A stretch of 64,000 bases of DNA from Zantedeschia hybrid cultivar (GCA_030544215.1 JARZZO010000011.1:13378001-13442000), one strand, 5' to 3'; counted from the first letter of the stretch, positions 22,604 to 34,700 are shown. Numbers and translations: made by a program. Notes: generated from the letters alone by a model not told the origin.

Positions 22604-25600
22604 CTCTTCTAGCAGCTAGCAAAGCAGCTTCATTGACAATATTGGCAAGATCAGCTCCGACAAGTCCAGGAGTAAGAGATGCAACATATCAGCTTCAGAA
22701 TTTGCCTGGTTTAGTGTTTGGTCCCTCTCATCATTAAAACTCCTTCCACGCCTTCCTCCTACAGCATCAAGCTCATCAATGAAAATTATAGATGGCAAGA
22801 CAACTAAATGACTCACGTCAATGAATATACAATAAGTTGTTATGCAACTCATTCCATTTTCTCCTCTGGAAAACCATTTTCAACTAAAAGTTTCATATGA
22901 CCTAGCATTTTTCTGTTGAAAATGGGTGGAACAAAGTTATTTATCCATAACCAACAAGAAAATGAGAGATTAAATGAAAAAGGGATCAGCAGGTTCAACT
23001 TTACAGAGTTCTGAAGTGTAACTTAGTTCAAAGTCTTTGTTTGAAATAATGGAAGAGCTTCCCTAGCTTAGATTCCACCAAGGGTTCTACACTTGTTCTT
23101 TATTAAGCAGCAGAAAATTACTAATTTTCTTTCAAAAAAATAGAAAACTTTATCTAAATCATCTTTGTCATAAAGATAAAGGTTCAAAGGAAGTATTGTC
23201 ATCAAACCATCTTCATGTCTTTGAAAACCCTATTCACACCCTCACAACCCCCCCCCAACACACACACACACAAAGGGGGTTGCCATGACTAAAGCATAAC
23301 AGGAAGATATTTGATCTTGCAAACAAGGTTGTCTCAGGAACTAAAGCATGGGTCTAATGGGCTGATAAGTGGGACTTTGAGTCATGTGCTGAAAGTGGTG
23401 AGCAAGCTAAGTTGATTCCTGAGATTCACCAAGGAAAATGGACTACAACATCTGCGTCAAAACTTAGGGATCATGGAGATTAGTAGCTGGAATGGGAGGT
23501 GCAGTTTGTTTTGCAGATTGGTGAAGAATTTCAATGGAAAAGTAGATAGGGATTGAAGATATGTTGGTGCCTGGAATCAAAGGAATAGTGGTTTGCACTA
23601 CAGAAGACAAGCAAAACTGCATGTTATGTTGTGCTCTTATGTCATGTTAAGCTTGCGTACAATGCGTAAGACGGCTGGATGCAGTCGATATTAAAGTTTC
23701 TCTTTTCCTTTTTTGGTTTGCAGAGGGGGAGAGGGTTGAATGCAAAAAAGAAGAGAGAAAAGAATAAAGGAATCATGGACCTGCGTATGTTCACAATACA
23801 TCAATTGGCCAAGGCTTGTGCAACAGAAATAAGTAACAATACACATGAGCGAAGAAAAAAACCAGATGCCAGAGCAAACAAAATATGCACCCTTCATGCA
23901 ATTCACATGTACTGCATCCACACAAGAGAAATATGTAACCTCATCCCTCATGTTTTGGAATGAAACTGCCATCTTATTTTGTACGTGTATAATATGAAAT
24001 TATCCCTAATCTTAATGTTGCATCTCTCTAGCCTATATATGACATGTGAAGTTGTTTAACAAGCAACTTTTGTTAGAACACACATATCGAGTTAGAAAAC
24101 CAGTAGACAATGAGTTGTGTGATTCTTAAAAGGTGATCTACCCGACCCAAGCGGGAACCCCATAACTAACATCTGTACAATGTTCAACAATAAGTTAAAC
24201 AGAGCTAAAATGAAAGCATTGAACTAACAGCTATGATTGCTCCAAATTGATCAGACACCATGGTTACATTGACCAGACCACTGTATGCTGATTGGATGCC
24301 GTGATTGGAAACTCCATGATCATATACAAGCCTCCTCAGTCCAATGGTAATGAAACACTACTCCCAAACATGGAACCAACAAGACCAATTCCACTGAATA
24401 CTCTGCGACTTCGTTCCACACCAAAGTGATAGTGTTACAGAGGTTTTTCACCATTAACTTTCTGGCTTATGAAATGTGAATAAAGAATGCTAAGTTGATC
24501 AGGTGATTTCGGCCTATCATTATCATATCATCAAATATATGCCCACCCAATCATAAGTTTTTTTTTAAAGGCTACAGATATGTCCACCCAATCATAAGTA
24601 ATGTTTTGGACATAAAGGAAGTATCCCTTCCTTTCTCATGCACTAGTGAGGTGAAAAAAATCACTGATTTTTTTTCCCAGTTGATTCTTGTAGGAACAAA
24701 ATGATGGCATGCAGCAACTTCCAGGGAAAAAAAAATGCATTAGAAAAATCAAGAATTGCATATTTTAAATCTAGATAACTGCAGCAATAGTTTTTTTTTT
24801 CCTCTCTTTCTCTAAGTTTGTTCATGAAGCACACATGATTCTAGAATTGATATGAACCCTCCTGTATGCAATACCTTTATTCCTATATAAATTTATACAG
24901 TATTCCCTTTCTTCTCCTCAGTTTGGGGGGTCAATAGCCCTCCTAAGGTGAAATTTCTCCGGTGGACAGCTGCTCTCAATAGGCTCCCAACATTTGACAA
25001 GCTAGCTCAGCTATTACAAGATATAAATACAGTGTGCTGTCTTTGTGGGGAGGATGAGGAATCTGTGGACCATCTCGTTATCTCCTGCTCCTTCGCTAGG
25101 GAGGTGCAGCAGCTGATTGGTGAACCTTTTCATGTGGACTGTTCTTGCTTTGCTTTAGTGGAGAGTCTTCTACTCTTGTGGGGGAGACCTTGGAGGTTGA
25201 AGTAGGAGTGGGTTCTTTGATGGCTGATCCTCCATGAGACCATCTAGGCTCTTTGGTTGGAGTGGAACGGTAGGATTTTCAGGTGGGAAGTGATCACTCC
25301 GAATAGGATTTTCTCTTTTGTTTGTGAGAAGGTTCAAGGGTGGGCTCAAGTTTCTGGTAATTTGGACTCTCACAACTCCTTGTTTTGTCTACTGGAGGAG
25401 AGGGGATTGGAGGTTCGCACCTTTGTGGTGTTTTGTATGGGGGAAATTTTGTTCTTTTCCCTTCTCAACTTTATATTTACACTTTTCTATTTTATAATAC
25501 AAATGGTACCATTCACGTTAAAAAAAAAAAAAAAAATATATACAGTTTATACATTCATTACACAATATGACTATACATGTTTGATTTACATCTTGCCATC

Positions 25601-26655
25601 TGCCAAATGGCTGTGTATAGGGTACTGGCAGTACAACAACAGGACAAAATCCTACTCCATCTGTCAAAAAGTCATGAGTTTAATGTAAATCTTTTGGTGA
25701 TTAACAACATCTTGATGACCACACTTGACCTGCCAGATCACTCGATCCAGATGCAGATCCCCTTTTGGACCCAACTCTGATCATAAAAGACTCCCGATCT
25801 CTTAAAGTTTTGACTAGCATAAGCACAAAATATGAAGTCAGGCGCATGCAGACTATACATTTGGAATGGAAAATTTTGGATGCAACTTCCAAAAAAACTG
25901 TTTTTTTTTTCCTCCATTTTTTCCCTTTTTCTCCAGCATAGCTACGGGCTCTGTTAGCCCAGGTCCAGACACCATCTGCGGCACTTTCCATTTTTTTCCT
26001 TTTATGCTTGTCAGTCATCGGGATAAAAACCAAGTTTAAGAGTTATGAACAACCAAGAACCGTCATTGTCATCATCATCATAAGCCTTGTGCCATCAATC
26101 TGAGTCAACCAATCAAATAAAAGATTTAAGGATCTGACAGAATTGTATGGCTGGCTGACGGCGTGGTGTCAAACCTCAGCCTGAGGCGGACAAGTATATA
26201 AGCAAGGTCACTTTTGATAGGAGATTATTTGCTACATTTCCATGACGTTATTTGGTCAGAAGGAAATTATTTTGCTAGCTGCATTAGGATTTAAAAAAAG
26301 AAAAGAAAATGTTACATGATAAATCAGGTTTGAAAATATAACAAAAAGAGTTCGCGGATCTAGGTTTATGCCCATCGCCAAACATTGTCATCAGAGCATT
26401 ATCTCATTTATTTGTGGTCAGCTACACTAATCGTGTCCTGCCTCTTTTGTCTAATCTAAAGCCATGTTTGTGGTTAAACGTAGGAAGAATAGGCCTTCTC
26501 TTACCATGTCAAACCATCTTATTTTATAGGTACATTTGCTAGGGCAAATCAACTTTGGAAGTATACCAAAAGGATTCACTGCTCTAGGTTGCCCATTTCC
26601 AATGTTTCTATTCTTTGAGATTCTTTTAGGAAGAAAATTTTGATGGAGAACTTCT
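22604..26655 (-). pseudogene. FTSHI3: FTSHI3 copy in unit A, exon-deleted and 5'-truncated
   Basis: Only two coding pieces survive. 22604-22680 is the tail of exon 3 (ADLANIVNEAALLAA). About 22735-22795 is the 3' part of exon 2 (IIFIDELDAVGGRRGRSFND). Relative to unit B, about 280 bp (most of exon 3 and the neighbouring intron) and about 520 bp (the Walker A half of exon 2) are gone, and the last exon fell in the third deletion near 22010. Exon 1 was never included, because the duplication ends inside intron 1. The remainder to 26655 is intron 1 sequence with the LINE fragment. It cannot encode a working AAA protein. Confidence 0.88.
24902..25538 (+). mobile_element. 5'-truncated LINE, unit A copy
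   Basis: The plus strand reads VNSPPKVKFLRWTAALNRLP, then CCLCGEDEESVDHLVISCSF, the zf-RVT zinc-binding region at the end of plant LINE reverse transcriptases. A 3' end with a run of A's follows at 25519-25536. The flanks repeat TATACAGT (24894-24901 and 25539-25546), a target duplication. It is a dead 3' fragment, in FTSHI3 intron 1 sequence. The same insertion at the same place in unit B shows that it predates the duplication. Confidence 0.85.
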
Positions 26656-28007
26656 TTGAGATTAATATGTTAAAGTTATCGGGTCATTTAACTCAAAATT
26701 TTAAGATTATTAGTGAAGTAAGTATCATTAATTAAATATTTTAAATTTGATCATTTTTTAGGATTATTTTAACATATGATCTTGTATGCAAGTCTATTTT
26801 AAATTTTGTCACTACCACAAATACGGGGTGCGTGGCTTGATTCATGATACCATATTAAAGTTATTGAATTATCTAACTCAAAACTTTAAGACTATGAGTG
26901 GAGTAGGCATCATCTATTAAATATTTTTGGATTTTGTCTTTTTTTGATGTAGGACTATTCTAACAGAATACCTTGTGAGGGGATGAGTTATTCTAAATTA
27001 TTTATTCTATAATAAAGAATATTTTGATTTGATAATAAGATATAATACAAGTCAGAATATCATATTCTTGGGTGCAGGAAAAATGGATTATTCAATTTAT
27101 TCTAAGAATACGTCATTCTGGGTTGTAATAACAAATCTTGCTTATCAAATCAGAATTCGACTTATCTACAAAAAAAAATCCTCTTTATTCCGCCTTAACT
27201 AATAAGACTTTTTCCCTCCTCTTGAGGACCTTTTCTTTACTTTATATGAGACATGTCTTATTCATGAGAACTTGTCTACTTTTGATGTTATAGATTCTTA
27301 TCTTTACATTCCATCATCCTAAAAAAAATAAACTTATTTTTCAAAATAAATGGTCTCGAAAATAAGAGGACTTCTTGTATCACTATCTCATTTTTTTCAT
27401 ATAAGTTTAGGTTTCTTAGGAGCAACGTTTTTTCAAAGCTATGTTGTTCTTAGAATTAGTTTCAACTTCATTTTTATTCTAATTTTTAGAAACATTATAT
27501 CTCAGTTATTCAATCATTTGACAAAATTATAATATTTTCAAAAAGTGGTATAGTTCTATTTGGAGAAGATACCAATGAGAGAGAAGGAAATGGTCGGAGA
27601 TGAGGTGGTGAAAAGGAAAGCGTTCGAGAAAGAGGGGAACTAAAACACAAGTCTATCATAAATATAAAACAGCTCATGGATTATTTTTCCTTGTGGATCA
27701 GTCTTATTTTTGTATTATTTTTCATAATCTTATAATATTTGCAAAGCAGCCCTGTGGTCATCATCCATCAACATTATGTGGAAGTGTCTTATTTAAATTA
27801 AATTAAAATTTAACCAAAGTTTAAAAAAATTATGATATTTTTATTGTTTATTCAATTGTCTTTATCTCTTTTTCCATCTATATGTCTATCTCTCTCTCTC
27901 GATAGAATGTACCGATCAATCAAAAGAACTCTTTTTATAGAGATATTTTCTAATTTGTTGATTGAAAAAGGAATATTTACAGCATCTAACCGTAGGAGCA
28001 ATTTTTT
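26656..28007. other. Spacer between duplication units A and B
   Basis: 26660-27005 is the two-monomer dispersed repeat related to 14325-14690. From 27006 to 28007 the DNA is AT-rich and no gene or element was recognised. The boundary at 26655 coincides with the start of the repeat, so the repeat may have taken part in the rearrangement. Confidence 0.55.
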
Positions 28008-28261
28008 CAACTATTATGATATAGTAAAGTTATTAAAATAAAAAATAAGGTTGTCAATTTTACAAATAAAATGTTAAGGCAAATATCTCAAACTAGCATG
28101 ATGTGAATCAAAATGTCAATTTGAACAAAAAAATATTATCCAAACTTTTGGTTCTCATTTATGTCTTGCTCTTGAATTAGCTCATAAATTCTTTGAATTT
28201 GTGTTTCCAAAACTCTTACAATAAAGCATGTAAAGTTTAAACCTGCAATATCTTCCACTTC

Positions 28262-28675
28262 GCACAGACCCGCTGACAAAACCATGTGTCAACGGCTAGC
28301 CGGCCGCTGACAAAGCCGTGGACAAAAGTCCCGTTGGCAAATATTTGTCAACGGCTAATGAGAAACCGTTGACAAATATCCTATATGTCTACGGCTAAAA
28401 ATCGTGGACAAATAAGGCATATGTCAACGGCTTCTAGCTGTGGACAAATAGGGTATTTGTCAACGGTTATAAACCGCTGACAAATAATGCTTTTGTCCAC
28501 GACTGTAAGCCGTTGACATATGCTGTTAATGTTAACAGTTGTAGCCGCTGACAAATGGTACATTTGTCCACGGCCATGCATAGAAGCCGCTGACAAATAT
28601 GATATGTCTATGGTTTCTTAGCCGCTGACATATAGTAACATAAGTTTTTGTCAGCGGTTTCAGCCGCTGACAAAC
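28262..28675. repeat. CACTA left subterminal repeat array
   Basis: Repeated gtcaacggct, agccgctgacaaa and gccgtggac units occur in both orientations, with short spacers. They match the array of the element end at 2319-2871. The likely role is transposase binding. Confidence 0.85.
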
Positions 28676-29335
28676 AATTATTAATTAAAAAAAAATTAAA
28701 AATATTAAATAATACACAAAAATCTATAGATATACAAACCTATATATAAACAAATACACACATCCATACAAGCACATCCATACACAGTATGAACTTAACT
28801 AATAAATACATCCATACAAGTACATCCAAAAAAAAGAGCAGCAATCATCACAATTCTCCAGACATGGCTCAGAAATTTCAATATAAGATAGTACTCATGA
28901 TCTTCCTTTCCTAAGGAAGTTACCACTGTAATAAGAATCAGAATCTTCTAAGTGCAGGTGAGGATGGGACTCGAGGTAAGTGTAGAAAAGGGAGTTTGCA
29001 AAATCAACTCCTCACATGAAACTTTTTTTATTACCCATGAGTGATTGTTCCTGAAAAACTTCATCTCCCCCTTTGCACTTACCCAATCCAATGCTCACCT
29101 GCACTTACAGGAATCCAACTCTTGTAATAAGGACATAACCTTTTTTTGGGTCCTACAAGGGACAAAACATTCTAAGCAACACACATTGAAACAGAGTACA
29201 CTGTTAGCTTCTTGTAACCCAACAAAGAAAATTAAAAAAAAAAAACATTGTTAGCATGCCCATTTCTAGAGCACTGACTGTTTCTACCTATGTGCTAGGA
29301 CAAGTCTCCTGCTACATTATTTTTCGCATCTCCCA
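28676..29335. other. CACTA interior, unassigned
   Basis: AT-rich sequence without recognised coding content. A dispersed word related to 3540-3570 (cacttacccaatcc...cacctgcactt) lies near 29070-29110. Confidence 0.45.
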
Positions 29336-29339
29336 TTAA

Positions 29340-30489
29340 TTTGCCCTTGTGGAGAAGAAACCGCCATGGAATCCATAGGGTACTCTTTTCGGTAGTGTTA
29401 TTTTGGCAACCGGATCCTCTCCAAACCTTCTAGAGTCAATAATGTAAACCTGCAAGCACATTAACCGTATTAATTGTTCAAAATATGAAGCATTAAGCTA
29501 ACCAAAAAAATTTACTGGCGAAGTGGAAACAGATCCAAGAACGTCACATAAATGATGGCATATTATATTTATGGAGTATAACTGAATGACTTGAATGAGA
29601 CCTCGTCATTTCTTTGAAAACAAAAGGATTTTGAAACATAAAATGGGGAATACAATTAACTAGAAGGATTTTAGAACAACGAGTGCCAAACAGATAAAAA
29701 CAGAAGAACTTACATGAGAAATATTGGAGCCTTCATTGTGAACAAAGGAGATGACCCACCCATCATCTTCTGCATGACCACCTGGCTTTGGGGCAAATGC
29801 TGCACCTGAACAAAAGTGGTTTTCTCCAAGTCTATGGTACTCCACTTTGACTGGATATCCAGAGTTTTCCCCTCTCTCTTCCCCGAACTATAAAATTGAA
29901 ATTATAACATAACAACAGACATGAAGCATGCAATTATCTGCATAGATATCAGCTAATTAAGAGGAAGGTGAATCTAGATATAACTGGGGAAGTGCGTACG
30001 TACCCTGGGGATCTTATGTTCCTTCTCCTCAAAGTATAGTTTGGCTAAGCTCCCATACTTGGGCAAAGCTGCAATCAAGAATTAGACGAGTGCATCCCAA
30101 GTTAATTTAACCAATGGTTATAATTTATAAGCAATATTCAAGTGGTCATTATAGGCTTTGCTAATACCTGATATAGAGCTTGCTGCCGAGTCGACGACCT
30201 GTGCATATGCATATTTATTATGTAGACCTGTGAAGTTCTCATTGATCATAGGGAAGTCCATGGAGAAGTCTCTTCCTGTTAGATCTCTCTCCTTCACCTC
30301 ACCAGTCACCATATTTAATCTCCATTCATGTAACCGAGAAAATAGCAGGCCATCTTCAATGGAATCGTGTGTATTTTCCGTGTCTGATACAATTGGATTA
30401 AACGCCCTGGAAAACCAATCAAACTTGTTGACTCCATGATCTGGGCCTGGGATGATTGAACCACGAGATCTGCATCCTCTCACCACCAC
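29340..30489 (-). pseudogene. CCD1: Captured CCD1-type carotenoid cleavage dioxygenase fragment
   Basis: Four exon-like blocks with splice-like borders lie on the minus strand. 30489-30168 reads GCRSRGSIIPGPDHG, HEWRLNMVTGEVKER and DFPMINENFTGL. 30068-30004 reads ALPKYGSLAKLYFEE. 29887-29714 reads VEYHRLGENHFCSGAAF and DDGWVISFVHNE. 29449 to about 29340 reads YIIDSRRFGEDPVAKI and PYGFHGGF. These match the C-terminal half of 9,10(9',10') carotenoid cleavage dioxygenases, including a conserved His in PYGFHG. The N-terminal half and the end are missing. The phase between blocks two and three does not fit, so no complete enzyme can be made. Introns are kept, so capture was at the DNA level. Confidence 0.85.
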
Positions 30490-31532
30490 CTGTTATCCGC
30501 AAAAAAAAGGAAAATCAGAGAAAGTGCATAGTTCTTAAGCCAAATAAATGATGGGATCTATATTGATGCAGCTTAAGTGGCGTTGACGTGGTTCAAGTGC
30601 GAGGACAAGGAGAAAAATAAGAGTTTGACAAGAAGTTTAACACCTTGTCGGTAAAATTGACATAACTTTTTTGCCCGAATGTCATATTTGCCTAGGACTC
30701 TAATTGGCCGGGAAACATCATTTAGAGTGGATCAACGTGGCTTTTACCGCCTGCGACCATATGGCGTCATTTTACCATTCAAATTTTATCATTTTCCTAG
30801 TGAACAGTCCAGTTTTAGCAAAAAATTGCTACTTTTGGTAATTTTTCAGGTAGAGATATGGTAGACTTGAAATTTGATTTTGACAGTACTACTTTTGTAA
30901 CAATTACTTAGAATTCCATCTTCCTTCATCCAGTAGATTTTCAAGCATGTCAACCTCAAAAGCAAGCAGAGCAGATCATGTGCACTGTACCCAGGTTGGC
31001 AACTAATAGCATACATAATTGTTTCTTATTTCTTCTGTATTCCGTACAGACTAAATTTCACGGTAGCTTGTACTTTTTCTCACAATTTTTGAGAAAAGGA
31101 TGGATAGTCTCCCATTAGGTTAGAATCTACTAAAGATTCAAATGGCCTCAAGAGTCCATGACCTTCATCACGACTCAATAAACCCCCAAAAAGGCGCGAA
31201 CCTAGCACTCAATTCAAAACTGCTCATCTCCACTGGTATACTGTTATGTACCCGAGGCGCGAAGCTAGTTTTCCTAATAACTACTTAAAGTGCATTATCC
31301 GAGGGGATACATCATACATGGAATTACGACAATAAGGGATATATTAGCATCTGTTAATATCCTAATAAAGGGAGAACCGTCTCAGACTGCATAGTTTGAA
31401 GGTGGTGTTGTTTGACGTAAACTAGAAATGGGCATCCAAGAACTCTGAGAAGATTGCATCTGATATGCTATTATAACGAAAATTTTTGGATTGTGTGATT
31501 AAAAGAGTGTTGGGAAGAGAGAGAGCACCCCA
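30490..31532. other. CACTA interior between the two captured gene pieces
   Basis: No gene was recognised. The stretch may be intron or flanking DNA of the captured fragments, or filler. The HMGR match stops abruptly at about 31533. Confidence 0.45.
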
Positions 31533-32400
31533 CCAGAGATGTTGATGACCTCCATGTCGGGGAGGTCGTTCTGCAGGAAATCCAAGACGTTCTGCATGCC
31601 CTTGGAGACCATGTTCATGCCCATGGCGTCATCGATGCTGCAGTTGAACCTCATGTATAGGTTCTTCCCCGCCATCGCGCAGTGGATCCCCTACAGCCTC
31701 GCAAACCTACTCGACCTGAACAAGCACATCCAGAAAAATAAAACGATTTTTGTATTTCATAAAAAAGTTACAGCAAGAACACTGAACCGCCCTATAAAAG
31801 TATAGTATCAATGCACTTCGTTATTCTAGAAGATCCCGTATGAATCCATGGGGGGGGAAAGACAAATGAACATTTCTTACAGGCATAACAACAAACATGT
31901 AAGGTGCGACCCACATGAGATCTCACAAACTCATCTACAATCAGAAAAATGGAAGAAAATACCGATCAAACACCAAAATAAGAATTAAATGTCGAGAAAA
32001 GTATGAAATGCAGAACTAAACGGATTAGTACTTCATCTTTCCCTAGAAACAGATTGGGGAAGAAGACAGGAACAGGGTGAGAGAGAGAGAGAGAGAAATT
32101 GGAACTGGAACGCACTTGTTGAACACCACGGAGAGGGTGTCGAAGTTGGCAGCGTCCTCCAGGAACATCCTGAGTTGCGCCCGCTTCGCTGATCCAAACC
32201 TTACTACGGGCGTCCTGATCATACCGTCCCGGAAGAGCACGCTCTTCACGCCGCCAGAGTCCCTAATGGCCTTCAACCCCCGGTTGGTGCTCGCCACCAG
32301 GCAACCTTCCGTGGTCGCCATGGGCACGTGGTAGAGCTCCCTGTCGAGCAGCATCGGCCCGTCAAGCCCCACCGGTATACCACGTACCCCATCGGCGATG
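31533..32400 (-). pseudogene. HMGR: Captured HMG-CoA reductase fragment (two exons)
   Basis: The minus strand reads IPVGLDGPMLLDRELYHVPM, TTEGCLVASTNRGLKAI, FRDGMIRTPVVRF and FDTLSVVFN from about 32400 to 32114. An intron with AA|gtgcgt donor follows. Exon two starts at 31715 and reads SSRFARL-stop-GIHCAMAGKN, RFNCSIDDAMGMNMVSKG and QNVLDFLQNDLPDMEV. This is the catalytic core of plant HMG-CoA reductase, the mevalonate-pathway step from HMG-CoA to mevalonate. The intron position matches the normal gene. A TAG replaces a conserved Gln after FARL, and a one-base shift lies near 32398. The C-terminal catalytic part is absent. Non-functional as an enzyme. Confidence 0.88.
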
Positions 32401-32624
32401 GGGTCGGGTAGTCGAGGAGTCAATGGGGTCGCTGGCGACTGGAGGCAGCGATGGGTCGCCGATAGCTGGAGGACGTGATGGGGTCGCTTGCGGCCGGAGG
32501 CAGCAATGGGTTGGAGGCGGCGATCGCCGGTGTCTCTGTGAATGAAGGGGGCGAGGGTTTGAGGGGGAAAAGAGCGTGGGTTTGGGGTGCCCTGTGAACG
32601 AAGGCTATGATTTAGGGTTATGAT
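32401..32624. other. GC-rich block upstream of the HMGR fragment
   Basis: Short imperfect repeats of gatggggtcgc and ggaggcagc occur. It could be a third captured piece or a rearranged first exon. It cannot be assigned. Confidence 0.4.
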
Positions 32625-32963
32625 TTATGTCCACGGCTAAAAACTTAGCCGTTGACATATAACCGATATGTCGACGGCTAAAATTATAGCCGTGGACATA
32701 TCATTTTAATCAAATTTATTTTTTCTTTTTATTACTTAAGTCGACGGATCTATCGAAGCCGTTAACATATATGCTACATATGTCAACGGCTATAGTCTAG
32801 CCGTTGACATATATTACGTATGTATAAATGGTTAGCTGAGCCGTTGACATATAAGTCTATTGCCAACGATTTTCTCTTGACCGTCGACTAATATACTCTT
32901 TGTCGACAAGTGTGCCTAGCCGTCGACATATACTCGCTGACAAAACCTATCTTCCTTGTAGTG
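32625..32963. repeat. CACTA right subterminal array and terminus
   Basis: Units such as gccgttgacatat and tatgtcaacggct alternate in both orientations up to the terminal cttgtagtg at 32963. Confidence 0.85.
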
Positions 32964-34013
32964 TTCGTTCCAAACCTATGAACAACTCAACAGGTTGGCA
33001 AAAGTGCCCTTCATAAATGACCAGCCTCTGATAGGCAAACTTAAGTTGAATCAACTACGAAATATTATAGCATTTAACTCTTTGCAAACCCCATACGTAG
33101 AAAGTGGACTCTGAACAACTCTTCACAAGGGGGGAGAGGGAAGCCGGATTTTATGTGAAAAATCCCTCACCAAATTTTCAAGTTTGCATTCCTACCATGT
33201 CTCTTCAAACTTAATTGTTGTATTGAGCTTGCGAGTCAAGGAAGAAATGGTCAGCAAAGATTTCTCTTGTCATCAATTCAGTCACCATCACCGTCCTGCA
33301 TATAGACAAAAAATAGAAATTTCCAAAGGGAAGATCATGAACAAGGTAGGCCATGTTTGGCAACATTTTTACTTGAAAGTCACTTTTAACTTTTACTTTT
33401 CAGGTAAAAATGATTTGAGAAAGAGAAATTATAACTAATTTTAATTTGTTACAAAAAATAACTTTTTTCATAATAGTTTTATTTTTTATAATTTTAAAAA
33501 CTTCACCTTATAATTTTTTGGTTGAAAATCAAAATATAGGGAAAATACTACATAAATGTTTCCAAAAAAATAATTAAATAAAACTACGAAAGTACTTCCA
33601 GACCCATCAGGCCATCATCCACTTGTCACAATCTTCGGTCGTGTTTGATGCAACTTTTATTTGAAAGTATTTTTACATTTTCATTTAGTTATTTTTTATG
33701 GAAACTATTGAATCTTGAAAGCCATTATGTTATATTTTCCTTGTGTTTTAGCTCAAGAAAAAAGTTTCCAAGATTGGTAAAGAAGTGAGGCTGTTACCGG
33801 ATAGTTGATTTTTATAACAAATTAAAATTAGTTGTAATCTCTCTTCTTCAACTCTTTTTCTATAAGAAATAAAAGTCAAAAGTAACTTTTAAATAGAAGT
33901 TTTACCAGACACACCCTTCACATCATCTTGATGGCACCAGCTTCCAATCGTGGGAGCGACACAGGGCATGCAAAGATCAAGTCATCCGTTTGAACAAAAA
34001 TATATATATATTA

Positions 34014-34334
34014 GAACCAGCTGCCTGGAGCAGTTGGTTCACCACCTCTCTTTCAAAAGGGAGGTGGCAGGTTCGATTTTGGTTGGGACCTAAAAATCGT
34101 TCAGCCATGTAACCTTAGTGTCGTTGGGATATTTATCTTCTGGTCTGTGAGATTACTTCTCTTGAAATCAGATGGACCTAAAATTGTCGCCTAATTAGGC
34201 GGACCCTTCGACCGAACCGGAATTATCTCCAACTATGGAGGAAAATCGTGCGTTCCCGATTGAACCCCGGTCGCTTGTAATAGTTGTACATAATCGGCCT
34301 CTGGTCCCTTTCAAAAATAAATAAATAAAATAAT
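34014..34334 (+). mobile_element. tRNA-derived SINE, unit B only
   Basis: An A box (tggagcagttgg, 34026-34037) and a B box (ggttcgatttt from 34070) are correctly ordered. A tRNA-unrelated body follows, then a tail of aaaataaataaataaaa. Unit A lacks the whole stretch at the equivalent position (about 20065). TA-rich sequence on both sides is compatible with target duplication but is too simple to prove it. It inserted after the segmental duplication, about 0.75 kb upstream of DUF1262 copy 4. Confidence 0.8.
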
Positions 34335-34436
34335 ATATATATATATATATATTAAAGGAAAAAACCAAGTCAGTCAACACAACTGCACCATCCAAGAAAT
34401 TGACCTGCACCTTCCTTGTTCCTTCCTTCCCCGAGA

Positions 34437-34648
34437 CTGTTTTTTTTTTATATAATACTATTATTTATTATATTATTAATTAACTATATTTATTATTAAT
34501 ATAATTTTTTATATTATTTATTATTTTATATTATTTATTATTAATATTTAATACATATTATAATATAAACATATTATAAATAATACATATATATAACATA
34601 CAGTATAGTATAACAGTATAATATATATATATAATATATATTATAATA
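34437..34648. repeat. AT-only insertion in the proximal promoter of DUF1262 copy 4
   Basis: Between ccttccttccccgag and accattatcc, unit B carries about 210 bp made almost wholly of A and T (tattattat, tatatata), while unit A joins these words directly with gcgctgcc. It ends 140 bp before the start codon of copy 4. Confidence 0.8.
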
Positions 34649-34700
34649 CCACCATTATCCACCCAACCCCCCATCTTTAAATTCGCCAGCCAGGTCTCAG

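Larger units (their letters stand above)
18753..26655. repeat. Segmental duplication, unit A
   Basis: This block is collinear and nearly identical with 28008-43275, apart from insertions in unit B and deletions in unit A. It starts at ...caattattatgatatagta (B: caactattatgatatagta at 28009). It ends after gagaacttcttt (B: about 43275), where A continues into the two-monomer dispersed repeat. It carries DUF1262 copy 3 and a truncated FTSHI3. It lacks FTSHI3 exon 1 and promoter, so this unit is a partial copy. Confidence 0.9.
28256..32963. mobile_element. CACTA element with captured host genes (Pack-CACTA)
   Basis: The right end reads cttgtagtg (reverse complement CACTACAAGGAAGA) and the left end CACTTCGCACAG, a degraded version. 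The flanking triplet TTC is duplicated (28253-28255 and 32964-32966), and unit A shows the empty site with one TTC. Three-base duplications and CACT ends define the superfamily. Subterminal arrays of GTCAGCGGC-type motifs lie at 28262-28675 and 32625-32945. No transposase was found; the interior holds fragments of CCD1 and HMGR genes instead. It is therefore a 4708-bp non-autonomous element that needed a transposase from elsewhere. Confidence 0.92.

Noticed and set aside
22604..22795. A second functional FTSHI3 in unit A
   Set aside because: Walker A, most of exon 3, the last exon and exon 1 are missing.
29340..32400. Functional CCD or HMGR gene
   Set aside because: Both lack large parts of the enzyme, HMGR has a stop and a shift, CCD has a phase break, and both lie inside transposon ends.
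34014..34100. Possible tRNA gene
   Set aside because: A and B boxes are present but no cloverleaf with a proper acceptor stem was seen, and an unrelated body and A-rich tail follow. It is a tRNA-derived SINE.
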